From contig JAEUHE010000249.1 in assembly GCA_016793885.1 (NCBI GenBank), positions 1 through 64,000 on the forward strand: 64,000 bases of DNA. The letters run 5' to 3'. Position numbers and translations under genes: made by a program. The DNA comes from Verrucomicrobiales bacterium. GTDB taxonomy: Bacteria > Verrucomicrobiota > Verrucomicrobiia > Limisphaerales > UBA11320. Shown here in pieces: positions 35,501 through 45,500 of the stretch (its first letter is position 1; each line of letters opens with the position of its first letter). The notes below the pieces were generated by a model. The model had not been told where the DNA came from and ran no database searches. It was given only the letters and a program-made list of their open reading frames with translations.

Positions 35501-36186
35501 CTCCGGAGCTATTGGTCAAAGATCCGGCCAATCGGCTGCTGGCTCGGGGTCCGCGGTTTCGGCTCAGCGCGGAAATGGTTCGGGATTGCGCGTTGGACTA
35601 CGCGGGGCTTCTCGACCGCAAGCGCGCTCTGGGTGGGCCCAGCGTGCGCCCCTATCAGCCGGCCGGGCTGTGGGAAGAGAAGATGTTCGGGGGAAATCGC
35701 TACGAGGAAAGCAAGGGCGCGGATCTGTATCGGCGCAGCCTGTACACCCTGTGGAAACGCACGGTGTTGAACCCGACCTTGATGACGTTTGATGCGCCCG
35801 ATCGGGCAATCTGCACTGAACAGCGCAGCATGACCTGCACTCCCTTGCAGGCCTTTGTCACCCTCAACGAAAAAGGGTTTGTGGAGGCGGCCCGCGTTCT
35901 GGCGGCCCGCGTCATGCAGGAAGGGGGAAGCTCGGTGCAGGATCGTCTGACCTTTGCCTATCGGACCGTGCTGGCCCGCAAACCCAGTGCCCGGGAGTCC
36001 GAGGTCTTGGTGAAAGTCTATGAGGATTTGAAAGAAAGCTATCAGCATGATCTGAAATCGGCCTTGGAGTTGATCGCGACCGGCGAGTCCAAAAAGGCGG
36101 AGAACGTGAACGAGCTGGAGTTGGTTGCCTGGACCGGAGTAGCCAACGCGCTACTGAACTTGGATGAAACCATCACAAAAGAGTAG
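32578..36186 (+). CDS. PSCyt1-DUF1549-DUF1553 secreted cytochrome-c-like protein
   Basis: This 1202-residue exported protein has a signal-like leader and then a planctomycete-type cytochrome c domain with the haem motif CFACH (C56, C59, H60) and a distal MPPAKTG segment. DUF1549 follows ([35 protein letters not shown], then an [11 protein letters not shown] block). A region of about 300 residues (roughly 440-800) resembles a carbohydrate-binding-type insert ([20 protein letters not shown]). DUF1553 closes the protein ([43 protein letters not shown]). Family members occur in large numbers in Planctomycetes and Verrucomicrobia beside DUF1501 and sulfatase genes, and are thought to act in polysaccharide turnover; the reaction is not established. 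Confidence 0.9.
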   Translation: MTILSKGLWFECHRSHLWVFLVLASVVAGPQFLPGADSRRPIDFNRDIQPILSDNCFACHGPDKHKRKAGLRLDRQEGATARLESGERAIVPGNVEASVLLKVVVAQDDDERMPPAKTGKRLTSAQVGLLRDWIAAGAPWKEHWAYLPVEKPTLPEVRKMDWVKNDIDRFILARLESEGLAPAGEATRETLIRRATLDITGLPPSIAEVDAFLADASPKAYEKVVDRLLASPAFGERLAQHWLDLARYADSDGYHSDNPRSMWQYRDYVIRSFNANKPWDQFTIEQLAGDQLPNPTLDQRIATGFNRNGMSSTEGGADPDEYMNKYVTDRVNTFGTVYLGSSIACTECHDHKYDRFTQKEYYQLYDFFNRIPERGLDSDPAPPFVKVPTPEQSAKHAQLTNDVARLELATRALQDRVDPDLDGRQSTWIQAHRATVLSDWPVASVLSARSTGGADLQALDDHSWRVSGQSPDQDVYELQLKAGPGQREVSALRLEALTDSVLPGGGPGRGTNGAFLLTGVEVEAESADPAREPSPASGLTWGRWSVLGPFKAASAKEALEKAFVPEGDSDLGKTYDEGKLKWLARASWKERVEIPLWGEGLATYLHQTIRSDVPRYLAFALGSDGGAQVWLNGAKMEGGKTFKGKAGEPDRLVVRLKSGENVLRIKVHHGDGSQGFLFAPEDRAVTSVPVAIGVGLADSAAKDHAIALAFDDKPETGWKPMDAVDGKPVSSQAVLVFKSPVGFAGGTFLKVRLKFQGKAAQQTLGRFRVAMTDRTSGWKEFAALPAPVQAALFGGSAGLSEAGLKQVKEYYRGEFLPELKETLAKLAETKKAERDLYNQIPTTRVMEDMPEPRPTHVRVRGDYRSKGEQVFASTPAILPALPSGGPTNRLALAKWLVDPKHPLMSRVTVNRFWALLFGNGLVKTGNEFGVQGELPSHPELLDWLARDFMDSGWNLKGFFKQCVLSATYRQSSKPTPELLVKDPANRLLARGPRFRLSAEMVRDCALDYAGLLDRKRALGGPSVRPYQPAGLWEEKMFGGNRYEESKGADLYRRSLYTLWKRTVLNPTLMTFDAPDRAICTEQRSMTCTPLQAFVTLNEKGFVEAARVLAARVMQEGGSSVQDRLTFAYRTVLARKPSARESEVLVKVYEDLKESYQHDLKSALELIATGESKKAENVNELELVAWTGVANALLNLDETITKE

Positions 36187-36200
36187 GAGCGAAGCGAACC

Positions 36201-37664
36201 ATGAATGAACGAGAACAATTATTCGCCGCGTTGAGTCGCCGTCACTTCTTTGGGCGCTCCGCTCGTGGGCTCGGAGGACTGGCGCTGGCCTCGCTGCTCA
36301 ATCGGGATCGCTCCTTGAGGGCTGCGCCGGCCGGCGGCGATCGCAGCCCCATCGCCACGTCGGCCGGGATCCTGAATCCTCTGCACCTGGCGCCGAAGGC
36401 CAAGCGCGTGATCTACCTCTTTCAGTCGGGCGCCCCGAGTCAGCTGGATCTTTATGACTACAAGCCGAAGCTGATCGAGCTGAATGGGAAGCCGATGCCG
36501 GAAAGCTACACCAAGGGGCAGCGGATCGCCCAGCTGGCCGGTCAAAAGCTCACCTGTGTGGGAACGAAGTTTAAGTTTAAGAAGCACGGGCAATCGGGCG
36601 CCGAGCTTTCTGAGCTGTTGCCGCATATCGCCGGTGTCGCCGATGACATCGCGGTCATTCGCTCACTTCACACCGAAGCGATCAACCATGATCCGGGTGT
36701 CACGATGATGCAGACCGGCAGCACCCAGGCGGGCCGGCCTTCGATGGGGTCCTGGATCTCCTATGGGCTGGGCAGCGAGAATGATCAGTTGCCGGCTTTT
36801 GTGGTGCTGGCCTCTGGCTTTGGCCAGGACCAGCCGCTGCTAACCCGCTACTGGGGAAGCGGGTTCCTGCCCAGCAATCATCAGGGCGTCGAGTTTCGGT
36901 CGCAGGGTGAGCCCATTTTGTTTGTGTCCAATCCCAAAGGTCTCAGCGACAAAGTGCGTCGACGCATTTTGGATGGCGTTCGGGATATCAACCAAATGAA
37001 GCTGGAGGCGATAGGAGATCCCGAGATCAACACGCGGATCCAAGCCTACGAGATGGCTTACCGCATGCAGACCAGCGTTCCGGAGCTGATGGATCTCAAA
37101 CAGGAACCGCAGCATATCCTGGAGAGCTATGGAGCCGAGCCGGGCAAGTCGTCTTTTGCCAACAACTGCTTGCTCGCCCGGCGGTTGGTGGAGCGCGGAG
37201 TCCGGTTCGTGCAGTTGTATCATCGCGGATGGGATCATCACGGCAGCCTGCCTTCCGAGATCACCCGGACTTGCCAGGCGGTGGATCGGCCGTCGGCAGC
37301 GTTGATCCATGACCTCAAACAGCGCGGTTTGTTGGAGGACACCCTGGTTATCTGGGGTGGCGAGTTCGGCCGAACCCCCATGAACCAAGGCGATATGGGC
37401 AACGGCAACTATGGTCGCGACCATCATATGAAGTCGTTTACCGTCTGGATGGCGGGAGGCGGGATCAAGCCGGGCATCACCGTGGGTGCCACCGATGAGC
37501 TTGGTTACAACGTCGTGGAGGATGCGGTGACGGTCAATGATTTCCAAGCGACCGTCATGCATTGTCTGGGAATCGAGCACACCCAGTTGACCTATCGCTT
37601 CCAAGGTCGGGATTTCCGCCTGACCGACGTGTCGGGGGATGTCGTGAAGCGGATCCTGGCGTGA
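36201..37664 (+). CDS. DUF1501 protein with Tat signal
   Basis: The 487-residue product starts with a twin-arginine-type leader ([20 protein letters not shown]). DUF1501 follows, an alkaline-phosphatase/sulfatase-fold relative: [36 protein letters not shown] and [15 protein letters not shown]. It begins 14 bp after the DUF1549/DUF1553 gene and ends in a GTGA overlap with the sulfatase, so the three form one operon. DUF1501 proteins almost always travel with DUF1549/DUF1553 genes. A hydrolase role on sulfated or phosphorylated substrates is suggested by the fold, not proven. Confidence 0.92.
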   Translation: MNEREQLFAALSRRHFFGRSARGLGGLALASLLNRDRSLRAAPAGGDRSPIATSAGILNPLHLAPKAKRVIYLFQSGAPSQLDLYDYKPKLIELNGKPMPESYTKGQRIAQLAGQKLTCVGTKFKFKKHGQSGAELSELLPHIAGVADDIAVIRSLHTEAINHDPGVTMMQTGSTQAGRPSMGSWISYGLGSENDQLPAFVVLASGFGQDQPLLTRYWGSGFLPSNHQGVEFRSQGEPILFVSNPKGLSDKVRRRILDGVRDINQMKLEAIGDPEINTRIQAYEMAYRMQTSVPELMDLKQEPQHILESYGAEPGKSSFANNCLLARRLVERGVRFVQLYHRGWDHHGSLPSEITRTCQAVDRPSAALIHDLKQRGLLEDTLVIWGGEFGRTPMNQGDMGNGNYGRDHHMKSFTVWMAGGGIKPGITVGATDELGYNVVEDAVTVNDFQATVMHCLGIEHTQLTYRFQGRDFRLTDVSGDVVKRILA

Positions 37665-39121
37665 GCTCACTGCGACGCTGTTTACGCGGGGCATCGGCCT
37701 TGACGCCGGTTTGGGGACTGGGAGTTGCCCTGTTCCTCGGCGCTCTCAGCGGTGCGCACTTGAGCCTTTCGGCGGCCAGCCGTTCTCCGAATATCCTTGT
37801 TTTGGTGGCGGACCAATGGCGGGCTCAAGCCTTCGGCATTGAAGGCGATCCGAACGCCCGGACGCCTCATTTCGATCAACTGGCGCGCGAAAGCGTCCGG
37901 CTGGTCAATGCGGTGAGTGCGCTGCCGGTGTGTTCTCCGACTCGAGCCAGTCTTCTCACGGGGCAACGTCCCTTGCGGCACGGAGTGTTCGTGAACGATG
38001 TGCCGCTGGCCACCAACGCGGTCACGATCGCCAAGGTTCTTTCCGCGCAGGGCTACGACACCGCTTACATTGGGAAGTGGCATGTCGATGGACGAGGGCG
38101 GTCCAGTTACATTCCTCCGGAGAGGCGGCAGGGGTTTGACTATTGGAAAGTCCTCGAGTGCACCCACGACTACACCAACTCGGCCTACTACGGCGATTCG
38201 CCGCAGAAGCAAGTGTGGCCGGGTTACGATGCCGTCGCTCAAACGCGGGATGCCTGCGAGTATCTGCGGGGCAGGGGGGCTCGCTCCAAACCGTTCCTGA
38301 TGTTCCTCGCTTGGGGGCCGCCGCATGATCCCTATTTCACCGCGCCGGCGGCGTATCGCGAGCGCTTTAAGCCTGAGCAGATGCTGGTGAGGCCCAATGC
38401 GCCCGAAGCGATGCGCACCGAGGTGCGCAAGATTCTGGCGGGCTATTATGCTCATTGCAGTGCGTTGGACGATTGTCTGGCGGAGCTACGTCGCACCTTG
38501 AAGGAGACCGGGTTGGGCGAGGACACCATCCTGGTCTTCACGGCAGATCACGGGGACATGTTGGGATCTCATGGTCTTTTTAAGAAGCAGAAGCCCTACG
38601 ACGAATCCGTGCGCGTTCCGCTGTGGTTTCATTGGCCGAAGGGCTTTTCTCGAGACGGGACTACGCTGCCTGCACCGATGAACACGGAGGACTTGATGCC
38701 GACGCTACTGGGACTCAGCGGCGTGCCTATCCCTACCTCGGTGCAGGGAATTGATTACTCCGCCTACCTCAAAGGTGGACCGAATCCCGGCGACAACGCT
38801 GCGATGATCCTCTGCGTGTCTCCGTTTGGAGAATGGGAGCGTCGGGTGGGTGGAAAGGAATATCGCGGACTTCGAACCCCCACGCACACCTATGTGCGGG
38901 ACCTCCAGGGACCCTGGCTTCTGTTCGACAACGTGGCCGATCCTTACCAGACCAACAACCTCATTGCTCGCTTGGAGAGCCGAGCTGTGAAGGAGGCTTT
39001 GGACCAGCGGCTCCTCCGGAAACTGGAGGAGCAGCACGATGCTTTCGAACCGGGCAAGGCGTATCTGGACCGGTGGAACTATCGCGTGAACGCCTTTGGG
39101 ACGATGCCCTACGCACCCTGA
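37661..39121 (+). CDS. Type I sulfatase, secreted
   Basis: From GTG 37661, overlapping the DUF1501 stop, the protein has 486 residues with a hydrophobic leader. The formylglycine signature is [14 protein letters not shown] with Cys91 as the residue to be oxidised by the maturation enzyme. Other active-site stretches are [23 protein letters not shown] and [20 protein letters not shown]. It cleaves sulfate esters, most likely from polysaccharides, in or beyond the periplasm. The longer frame from 37562 is rejected since it lies inside the DUF1501 gene. The operon context supports use of sulfated glycans; the exact glycan is unknown. A formylglycine-generating enzyme is not in the window. Confidence 0.9.
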   Translation: MSSLRRCLRGASALTPVWGLGVALFLGALSGAHLSLSAASRSPNILVLVADQWRAQAFGIEGDPNARTPHFDQLARESVRLVNAVSALPVCSPTRASLLTGQRPLRHGVFVNDVPLATNAVTIAKVLSAQGYDTAYIGKWHVDGRGRSSYIPPERRQGFDYWKVLECTHDYTNSAYYGDSPQKQVWPGYDAVAQTRDACEYLRGRGARSKPFLMFLAWGPPHDPYFTAPAAYRERFKPEQMLVRPNAPEAMRTEVRKILAGYYAHCSALDDCLAELRRTLKETGLGEDTILVFTADHGDMLGSHGLFKKQKPYDESVRVPLWFHWPKGFSRDGTTLPAPMNTEDLMPTLLGLSGVPIPTSVQGIDYSAYLKGGPNPGDNAAMILCVSPFGEWERRVGGKEYRGLRTPTHTYVRDLQGPWLLFDNVADPYQTNNLIARLESRAVKEALDQRLLRKLEEQHDAFEPGKAYLDRWNYRVNAFGTMPYAP

Positions 39122-39160
39122 GGCCTACGGGCGGGCGAGTTAAGTCGGTGAGGCCTTGGG

Positions 39161-39240
39161 GTATGGAGTTCCTGCTTGAGCAGGTTCCAGCGCGCAATGT
39201 CACGTTGGGGCCGCCTCCGCCTGAAGGCGGAACTCCGTGC
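39161..39240 (+). repeat. 80-bp palindromic element, copy 3
   Basis: It begins GTATGGAGTTCC and ends GAACTCCGTGC, with both internal hairpins (CTGCTTGAGCAG and CCGCCTGAAGGCGG). The central 30 bp are more diverged than in the other copies. A second partial right end (GAGGCGGAACTCCTTAC) follows at 39244-39260. Confidence 0.8.
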
Positions 39241-39507
39241 CAAGAGGCGGAACTCCTTACCAGGACGCCCCGCCTTGAAACAGATTTGACTTGCGCAGAA
39301 ACCGGTCCAAGAGCAGCTTATTAAACGTTCCACAAGCTGACGTAAGCGACCATTAAACCTGCAACCGCAAGCCACTGACGACCAGATGTTCTGCCCCTGT
39401 GCTAAAGCAGTGGGGGGCAATAGTGGACGGATGTTAGGCCGACAACCCAAGCTCGGCCTGAGGGAATTTCCGTTCGGATTTTAGGGTCTCAGCTGCCTAG
39501 TTAACCC
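39241..39507. other. Leader region of the subtilase gene
   Basis: Apart from the partial repeat end, this stretch holds a small hairpin, AGGCCGA (39436-39442) with TCGGCCT (39453-39459), about 50 bp before the subtilase start. I see no gene and no clear promoter. Confidence 0.4.
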
Positions 39508-42500
39508 ATGAAACGCCTCCCCTTTCTCTTAAGTCTTCTCTCCCTCTTGTCCTGCCTGAGCCTGGGGGCCGATACCGTGCCGCTGCGTCTGGAGTTGCCC
39601 GCCGGTACCAGCCTCTTCGGGAATCCGATGGATGTGACGGATGGCAAGGAGACAAATACCCTGAACCAGATCTTCGGATTGCCCGCCCGCAAGGATCTGA
39701 AGAGCGGCTTTTTTCAGAAGTTTAACAATGCCTCGGCTTCCTGGGAGACGTCACGGTACGAACCGCTTCGGAACAGCTGGGCGCCTAATCTCGTGTTGAA
39801 CCCGGGGGAGGGAGGCGTGTTGGTTCTGGATCAGGGATTAGCCCTGGATCTCATCGGTACTCCACGGACTCAGGTCGTTCCCCTTTCACTCCTTACCGGT
39901 CCCCAGCTGCGCAGTCGACAGATTCTCCCACGTTCCGATGTGGTGTCGGACTCCGGGCTCCGGCTCGTGGATGGCTTGAGCCTCACATTCCTGAGAAAGG
40001 GCAGCTATGTGGTTTTCCAATTCGAGTTGCTGAGCGATGAGGGGTGGAGTCCCGTGGCACCCGAGGCTCAGATTGGAGAGGCATTTTGGGTCAATGGGAC
40101 ACCGGTCCTGGGGTTGCGACTTGTGGGGCCGACTCCGCTAGAATCCAAGGTTCTCTCGGGCCAAACGATCACTCTCTCGGTGCGTGTCGTCACGATCGTG
40201 CCTGATGCGCTGGTCCAACTGCAGTGGTTTCAGAACGACGTAGCCATCCCGGGTGCGACCGGGGAAAGCCTCACCGTTACCCTCGCCAACGGTAAGCCTC
40301 GGGATGAGCGGTTTCACGTCGTAGCCCGATCCTTGCTGGACCAGGCCAGGAGCGAGACCGCCGTGGTCCATGTGAGCGATCCCCTCCAGATCATCGAGGC
40401 TCCCGTCGCTCAAACGGTGTTCGAAGGGGAGCCCGCTCGTTTTTGCATTCGAGTCGCCGGGCAGGAAGACGACCTCTTTCAATACCGATGGCAGCGCCTA
40501 GGTGCGGTCGAACTCGTGGATCAGACCAATGCCTGTCTCGAAATCGCGTCGGCCAGTCTGGCTGACGCAGGGCAATATCAGGTCACGGTGGTTCACTCCA
40601 CCAGCGGTCAGACTCTGACCAGCGAACCGGTGGAGTTGAAGGTGCTGCAGCGCGTCCAGATTACGCGTCACCCCTCGTCTCAAACCGTGGTGGCCGGTGC
40701 GTCAACCGAGTTCTGCGTGGAGGCTACGGGTGCCCCGCCTTTGGAATATCAATGGTTGCACAACCAGGAAGTCATCCCGGGAGCTGTTGGCGCTTGTTTG
40801 AGGCTCGACGAGGTGCAGTCCCTGAACGCAGGTGACTACCAGGTCGTGGTTTCGCAGCCAGCCTCGGAAACTTCGGTGAAGAGCCAAGTGGCCAAGCTGG
40901 TCGTCGGGGCGCGACTCCAAATCGTCCAGCAGCCCCCTTCGACCAATGTGCTCGAAGGGACGCCGGTTCAACTCTGCGTTCAGGCCGTGGGTATGGAGCC
41001 TCTTCAATACCGATGGTTCCACAATCGGCAGCCCATTCCCGACGGCACCAACGCGTGCCTGCGGTTGCGGCCGGCGCGGTTGAACAGTGCGGGGGACTAT
41101 CGGGTGCAGGTGACGGATTCCAGCGGTGTGGTCGTGAGCGACGTCGCTCGGGTGGAGGTGCGACGCAAACCGATCGAAATCGACCCGGACGCTCCCGGAT
41201 ATGTGCGCGGCGTGCTGGTCCTTCGTTTCATCGAGGACCTGGCTCGCCCGCTCAGCGAAGCCCTTCAAGCGGGGGTGCCTTTTGCCCAGCTTCCATTCCC
41301 GGAGGAAATGCGCGCTCTCCATCGGATCTATCAAGCCACCGCGATCCGACGCGCCCATCCTCGCATCGAGAAGTCCGCTCAGCAGCTGGAGCATATCTTC
41401 ATTCTGACGCTGAATCGCAACCTGGATATGCGGCAGGCGGCCAAGGATTACCAAGCACTGCGCTGGGTTGACTTCGCTGAGCCCGATCCGATCGTCAAAG
41501 CCTTTCTGGCGCCGAACGATACTCTCTACCCCATGCTGTGGGGCATGCAGACCATTCGCGCGGATGTGGCGTGGAACACGGCGAACGGCGCCGGGGTCGT
41601 GATTGCCGTGATCGATAGCGGCGTCGACTACACTCAGTGCGATCTTCAGCCCAACATCTGGCAGAATCCGGGCGAGACCGGTTTGGATGGCATGGGCAAC
41701 AATAAAGCGACGAACGGGATCGATGACGATGGCAATGGGCTGATCGACGATGTGCGGGGATGGGACTTCGTGGACAATGACAACGCGCCCTTGGATGGAG
41801 CGGGTCACGGCACTCACGTGGCTGGAACTGTCGCCGCGGTCGGCAACAACGCCGAGGGCGTGATCGGCATCGCTTACGGAGCGAAGATCATGGTGGTGCG
41901 AGGATTGAACGATACGGGCGGTGGAGACTTTGCCGATCTCATGAACTGCATGGTCTACGCGGCCGACAATGGCGCGCAGATCATCAACAACAGCTGGGGT
42001 GGTCCTTTCACCACGGCCTGGGGCGATGCGGTCGTGGACTACGCTCATAGCAAGGGCGTGCTGATCGTGTCGGCCGCCGGCAACGATGGCAGCCAAACTT
42101 GCGGAAACTTTCCGGCGAACTCCGAAAACAGCATGGCGGTCGGAGCGGTGGAACCTTTCGACGTGCTTTCCTATTACTCCAACTATGGTGTGAAGACGGA
42201 TGTGGTCGCGCCGGGCGGAGACAACTTTGGACCGCCCAACGACATTGTGTCGGTCCTGGCGCCGACGTCCGCCGAGGCCACCTCGGGCGCTCCCACGTTT
42301 CCCGGGGGTTGTGGCAGCTATCTTTCCCTGGCTGGCACCTCGATGGCCAGTCCGCACGTGGCCGGGTTGGCCGCCCTGGTCTGGCAGTTGCATCCCACCT
42401 GGTCCGCCGAGGAGGTGAAGCAGGTGCTCCGACAGGCGTGTGTTCCGCTGGGCGCCGCCGGAGCCAATGGCTTCGACTCCACATTTGGGTTTGGACGGAT

Positions 42501-45500
42501 CGATGCTCCTAACGCCCTCTTGCCCGTGACTCCTCCCCCGATCGCTTCGCTGATCTACCCGCGCAATTGTTCCAGCGTGATTTGCGGGCCCTCGGCGCCC
42601 ACGGTAGATCTCATCGGACATGCCGGCGGAGTTGGATTCACTCACTATGACATTCAAGTCGCCCCGGGACTGGACCCTTCACCAGGAACCTTCACAACGC
42701 TGTTCACGTCGGCCACCCCGGTGGCTGGGGGAATCCTGATGAACAATCTTCAGCTGCAAACCTTGTCCAGCGGGACTTACACATTGAGGGTGGTCAGTTA
42801 CAATAATCTGGGACAGCGCAGCGAAGACCGCAATGAGGTGGTTTTTCGATCCGTATTTCTGAGTCTCCCCACTCCCAAGCAATACGTGCGCGAGGCCAGC
42901 ATTCCGGTGCACGGCGAAGTGCCCGCCGCCTTGCAGCGGGTGGTGGCGGGTAGCCTGGTGCCGGATCCCATCGTTCAGTATTCGCTCTACTGGAAGACTC
43001 CCTCCGGATCGCCGCAGCTCTTCCACAGTGCGGCTTCGGGCGTTTCAGGCTTCATGGCCAACTGGACCACCACGACGGTGCCCGAGGGCGACGTTTACAT
43101 TCAACTCAAGGCGGAATATGCAAGCGGCGCGGTCTTCACTGACGAAGTGTTGGTGTTGGTGGACAAGCTGATTCGGGACGGATGGCCGGTGACGCTGAAC
43201 GAGACGCTCACCTTGAAGTCTCCCATGATGGCGGATCTCGATGGCGATGGTGCCAATGAGGTCATCTATGGGGCTTCGGTGTTCCAGGCCGACGGCTCCA
43301 TCCGGCCCGGATGGGACAATGCACCGGGCTTGGGTCGGTCCAATCCTGCGGTGGTCGATGCCGTCAATCAGGACGGAAAACTCGAAGTCGTAGCGGCTAT
43401 CTTCAGCGAGTATTTTCATTCCGACACCAACGCTCCGAATTGCGGCGGACCAGTCATCTACTGCTACCCACATACGGGAAAAGCCTCTCCCTATTGGAGC
43501 TTCGCTGCCCAGCATCCGACGTTTCCGGGAGGATGCGACAATATTGGGATTCCTTCCACGGTCTCCGCCGGAGATCTGGACGGCGATGGAAAGCTGGAGA
43601 TTGTTTTCTCGGTCAACTACATCCTGCCTCCGACCCCGCAGACCACCGTTTACGTTCTGGATGCCGCCACCGGCGTGCTGAAGTCGAGCCGCACCGTGAT
43701 TGGCTATTCGGCCAGTTCCATCGCCCTGGCCAATCTGGACGCGGCTATGGATGTATCGCTGGAGCTGGTGATAAGCCGGTTTTACAGCCTGGGCAGCGCC
43801 ACCTACGTCATGAAGTTGGTGGGGGGTAACCTGGTGGACATTCCTGGCTGGCCGATCGCCGTTGGAAATGATTCTTCCGACCCCGTTGTCGCGGATGTGG
43901 ATCATGACGGCCGGTTTGAGATTTTGCTGGGTGACCGCCTCTGGCACGCCGATGGAACGGCTTTTGCCGGCTGGCCCATCTCGGGATCTCTGCACACCAC
44001 CGGAGCGTTGGTCCCGGTGTGTGACGTCGATTGTGAACTCGATGTGGTTCTGGGGACCGACTTTGACACAGCGATCCGGATTGTGGACGAGGACAAGAGC
44101 TTACAGACCGAGGTTCCGGTGACCGATGAAGACATGCTTACGATCTTGATTCCCGAGAACTCGAGTCAGGGCGTGCCCATTGTGGCGGATGTGACTGGTG
44201 ACGGCTGCGCCGAAGTGATCCGGCCCGGGCCGCTGGGGTACAGCGATGGACGTCCGAATCGTTTGTATGCCACCACGACCAACCAGTTTCCCCGCCACGT
44301 ATTCGAATCGCGGGGCACTTTGCGATCCTCGGCGCTGGTCGAGGATTTGGATCAGGACGGTAAGACGGATCTGTTGATTGCGGGCGGTGGTAAGCTCTAC
44401 GCGTGGAATCTCAAGACGACCTACTGTCCCAAAAACCCCTGGCCGATGTTCCAGCACGACCTCGCGCACACCGGAACGCTCCCGCTTCCGGCAGGAAACG
44501 CGCGGGATCTGTACATCGAGGATACGCCCTACAGTTGGAAGGGAGCGCCTGACACCGGGGCCGAGCCGGATCCCGGCATGACCGGCTTGCACATGTGGTG
44601 CAGCCGCGGCATTTGGCTGCTGAAGGACTGTGATCCGGTGGAAGGTAACAATTTTCGGATGCACCAGAACCCGGAGTTTGGTCAGCAGAACTGTGTGTAT
44701 GCGAAGGTGTGTAACCGTGGCTGCATTGCGGTGACCAATGGTATTGTGGAGTTCTATTACACGAAGGCGAGCGCCGGACTCTGTTGGCCGGGGGCCTGGA
44801 CGCTGGCGGGTAGTGTGGCGATAACCAATGTCCCGGCCTATGGATGGAGCTTGGCGGCCCTGCCTTGGTTCCCGCCTGGTCTGGGCCACTACTGCCTCTT
44901 GGCTCGGGTCATCAGCCCCGATGATCCCATCGGCCTGACTACCCCCGCGTGCATTGATGACTATGTGCGGCTCAACAACAACATCGCCTGGCGCAACGTG
45001 AACGTGCTGGATCTGGAGCAGGCCACTACGGCGAGCTTCGAGTTTCGGGTGCACAACATCGAGCTGGTTCCCAAGTTCGCCACGTTGCGCCTCACGGCCG
45101 ATGGGGACTTTTTTGGCAATGGCGGCTTGGCGGAAGTGGATCTGCGAACCTTGTTCCACCGCTGGGAGACCAATGGCTTCGCCGGGTCGAACGTCACGCC
45201 GATTGGCGGCACCCATGTTAAACTGCTCGGCTCGCCGGCGGATATGGCAGGCATCTACCTCGGTCCGGACGAGGAGCGAGTGGTGCAGGTGACGATCACG
45301 GTTCCTCATCCCGTTCCGGTGGCCGGGTTGAAAGCGATTTTCAATCTGGAGGTGCTGCAGATCGTGGATGCGGTGGTCGTGGGCGGAGTGGCTTACGAAG
45401 TCAGCACGCGCGGGGAGGATACGGACACGGATGGCGATGGCATTCCGGATGTCTCTGATCCTGACGATGACAACGATGGGATTCCCGACAACGTCGATCC

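Noticed and set aside
40702-42657. 651-codon open frame antisense to the subtilase gene
   Set aside because: Codon bias of a high-GC gene leaves antisense frames open; the product is His/Arg/Gly rich with no domain.
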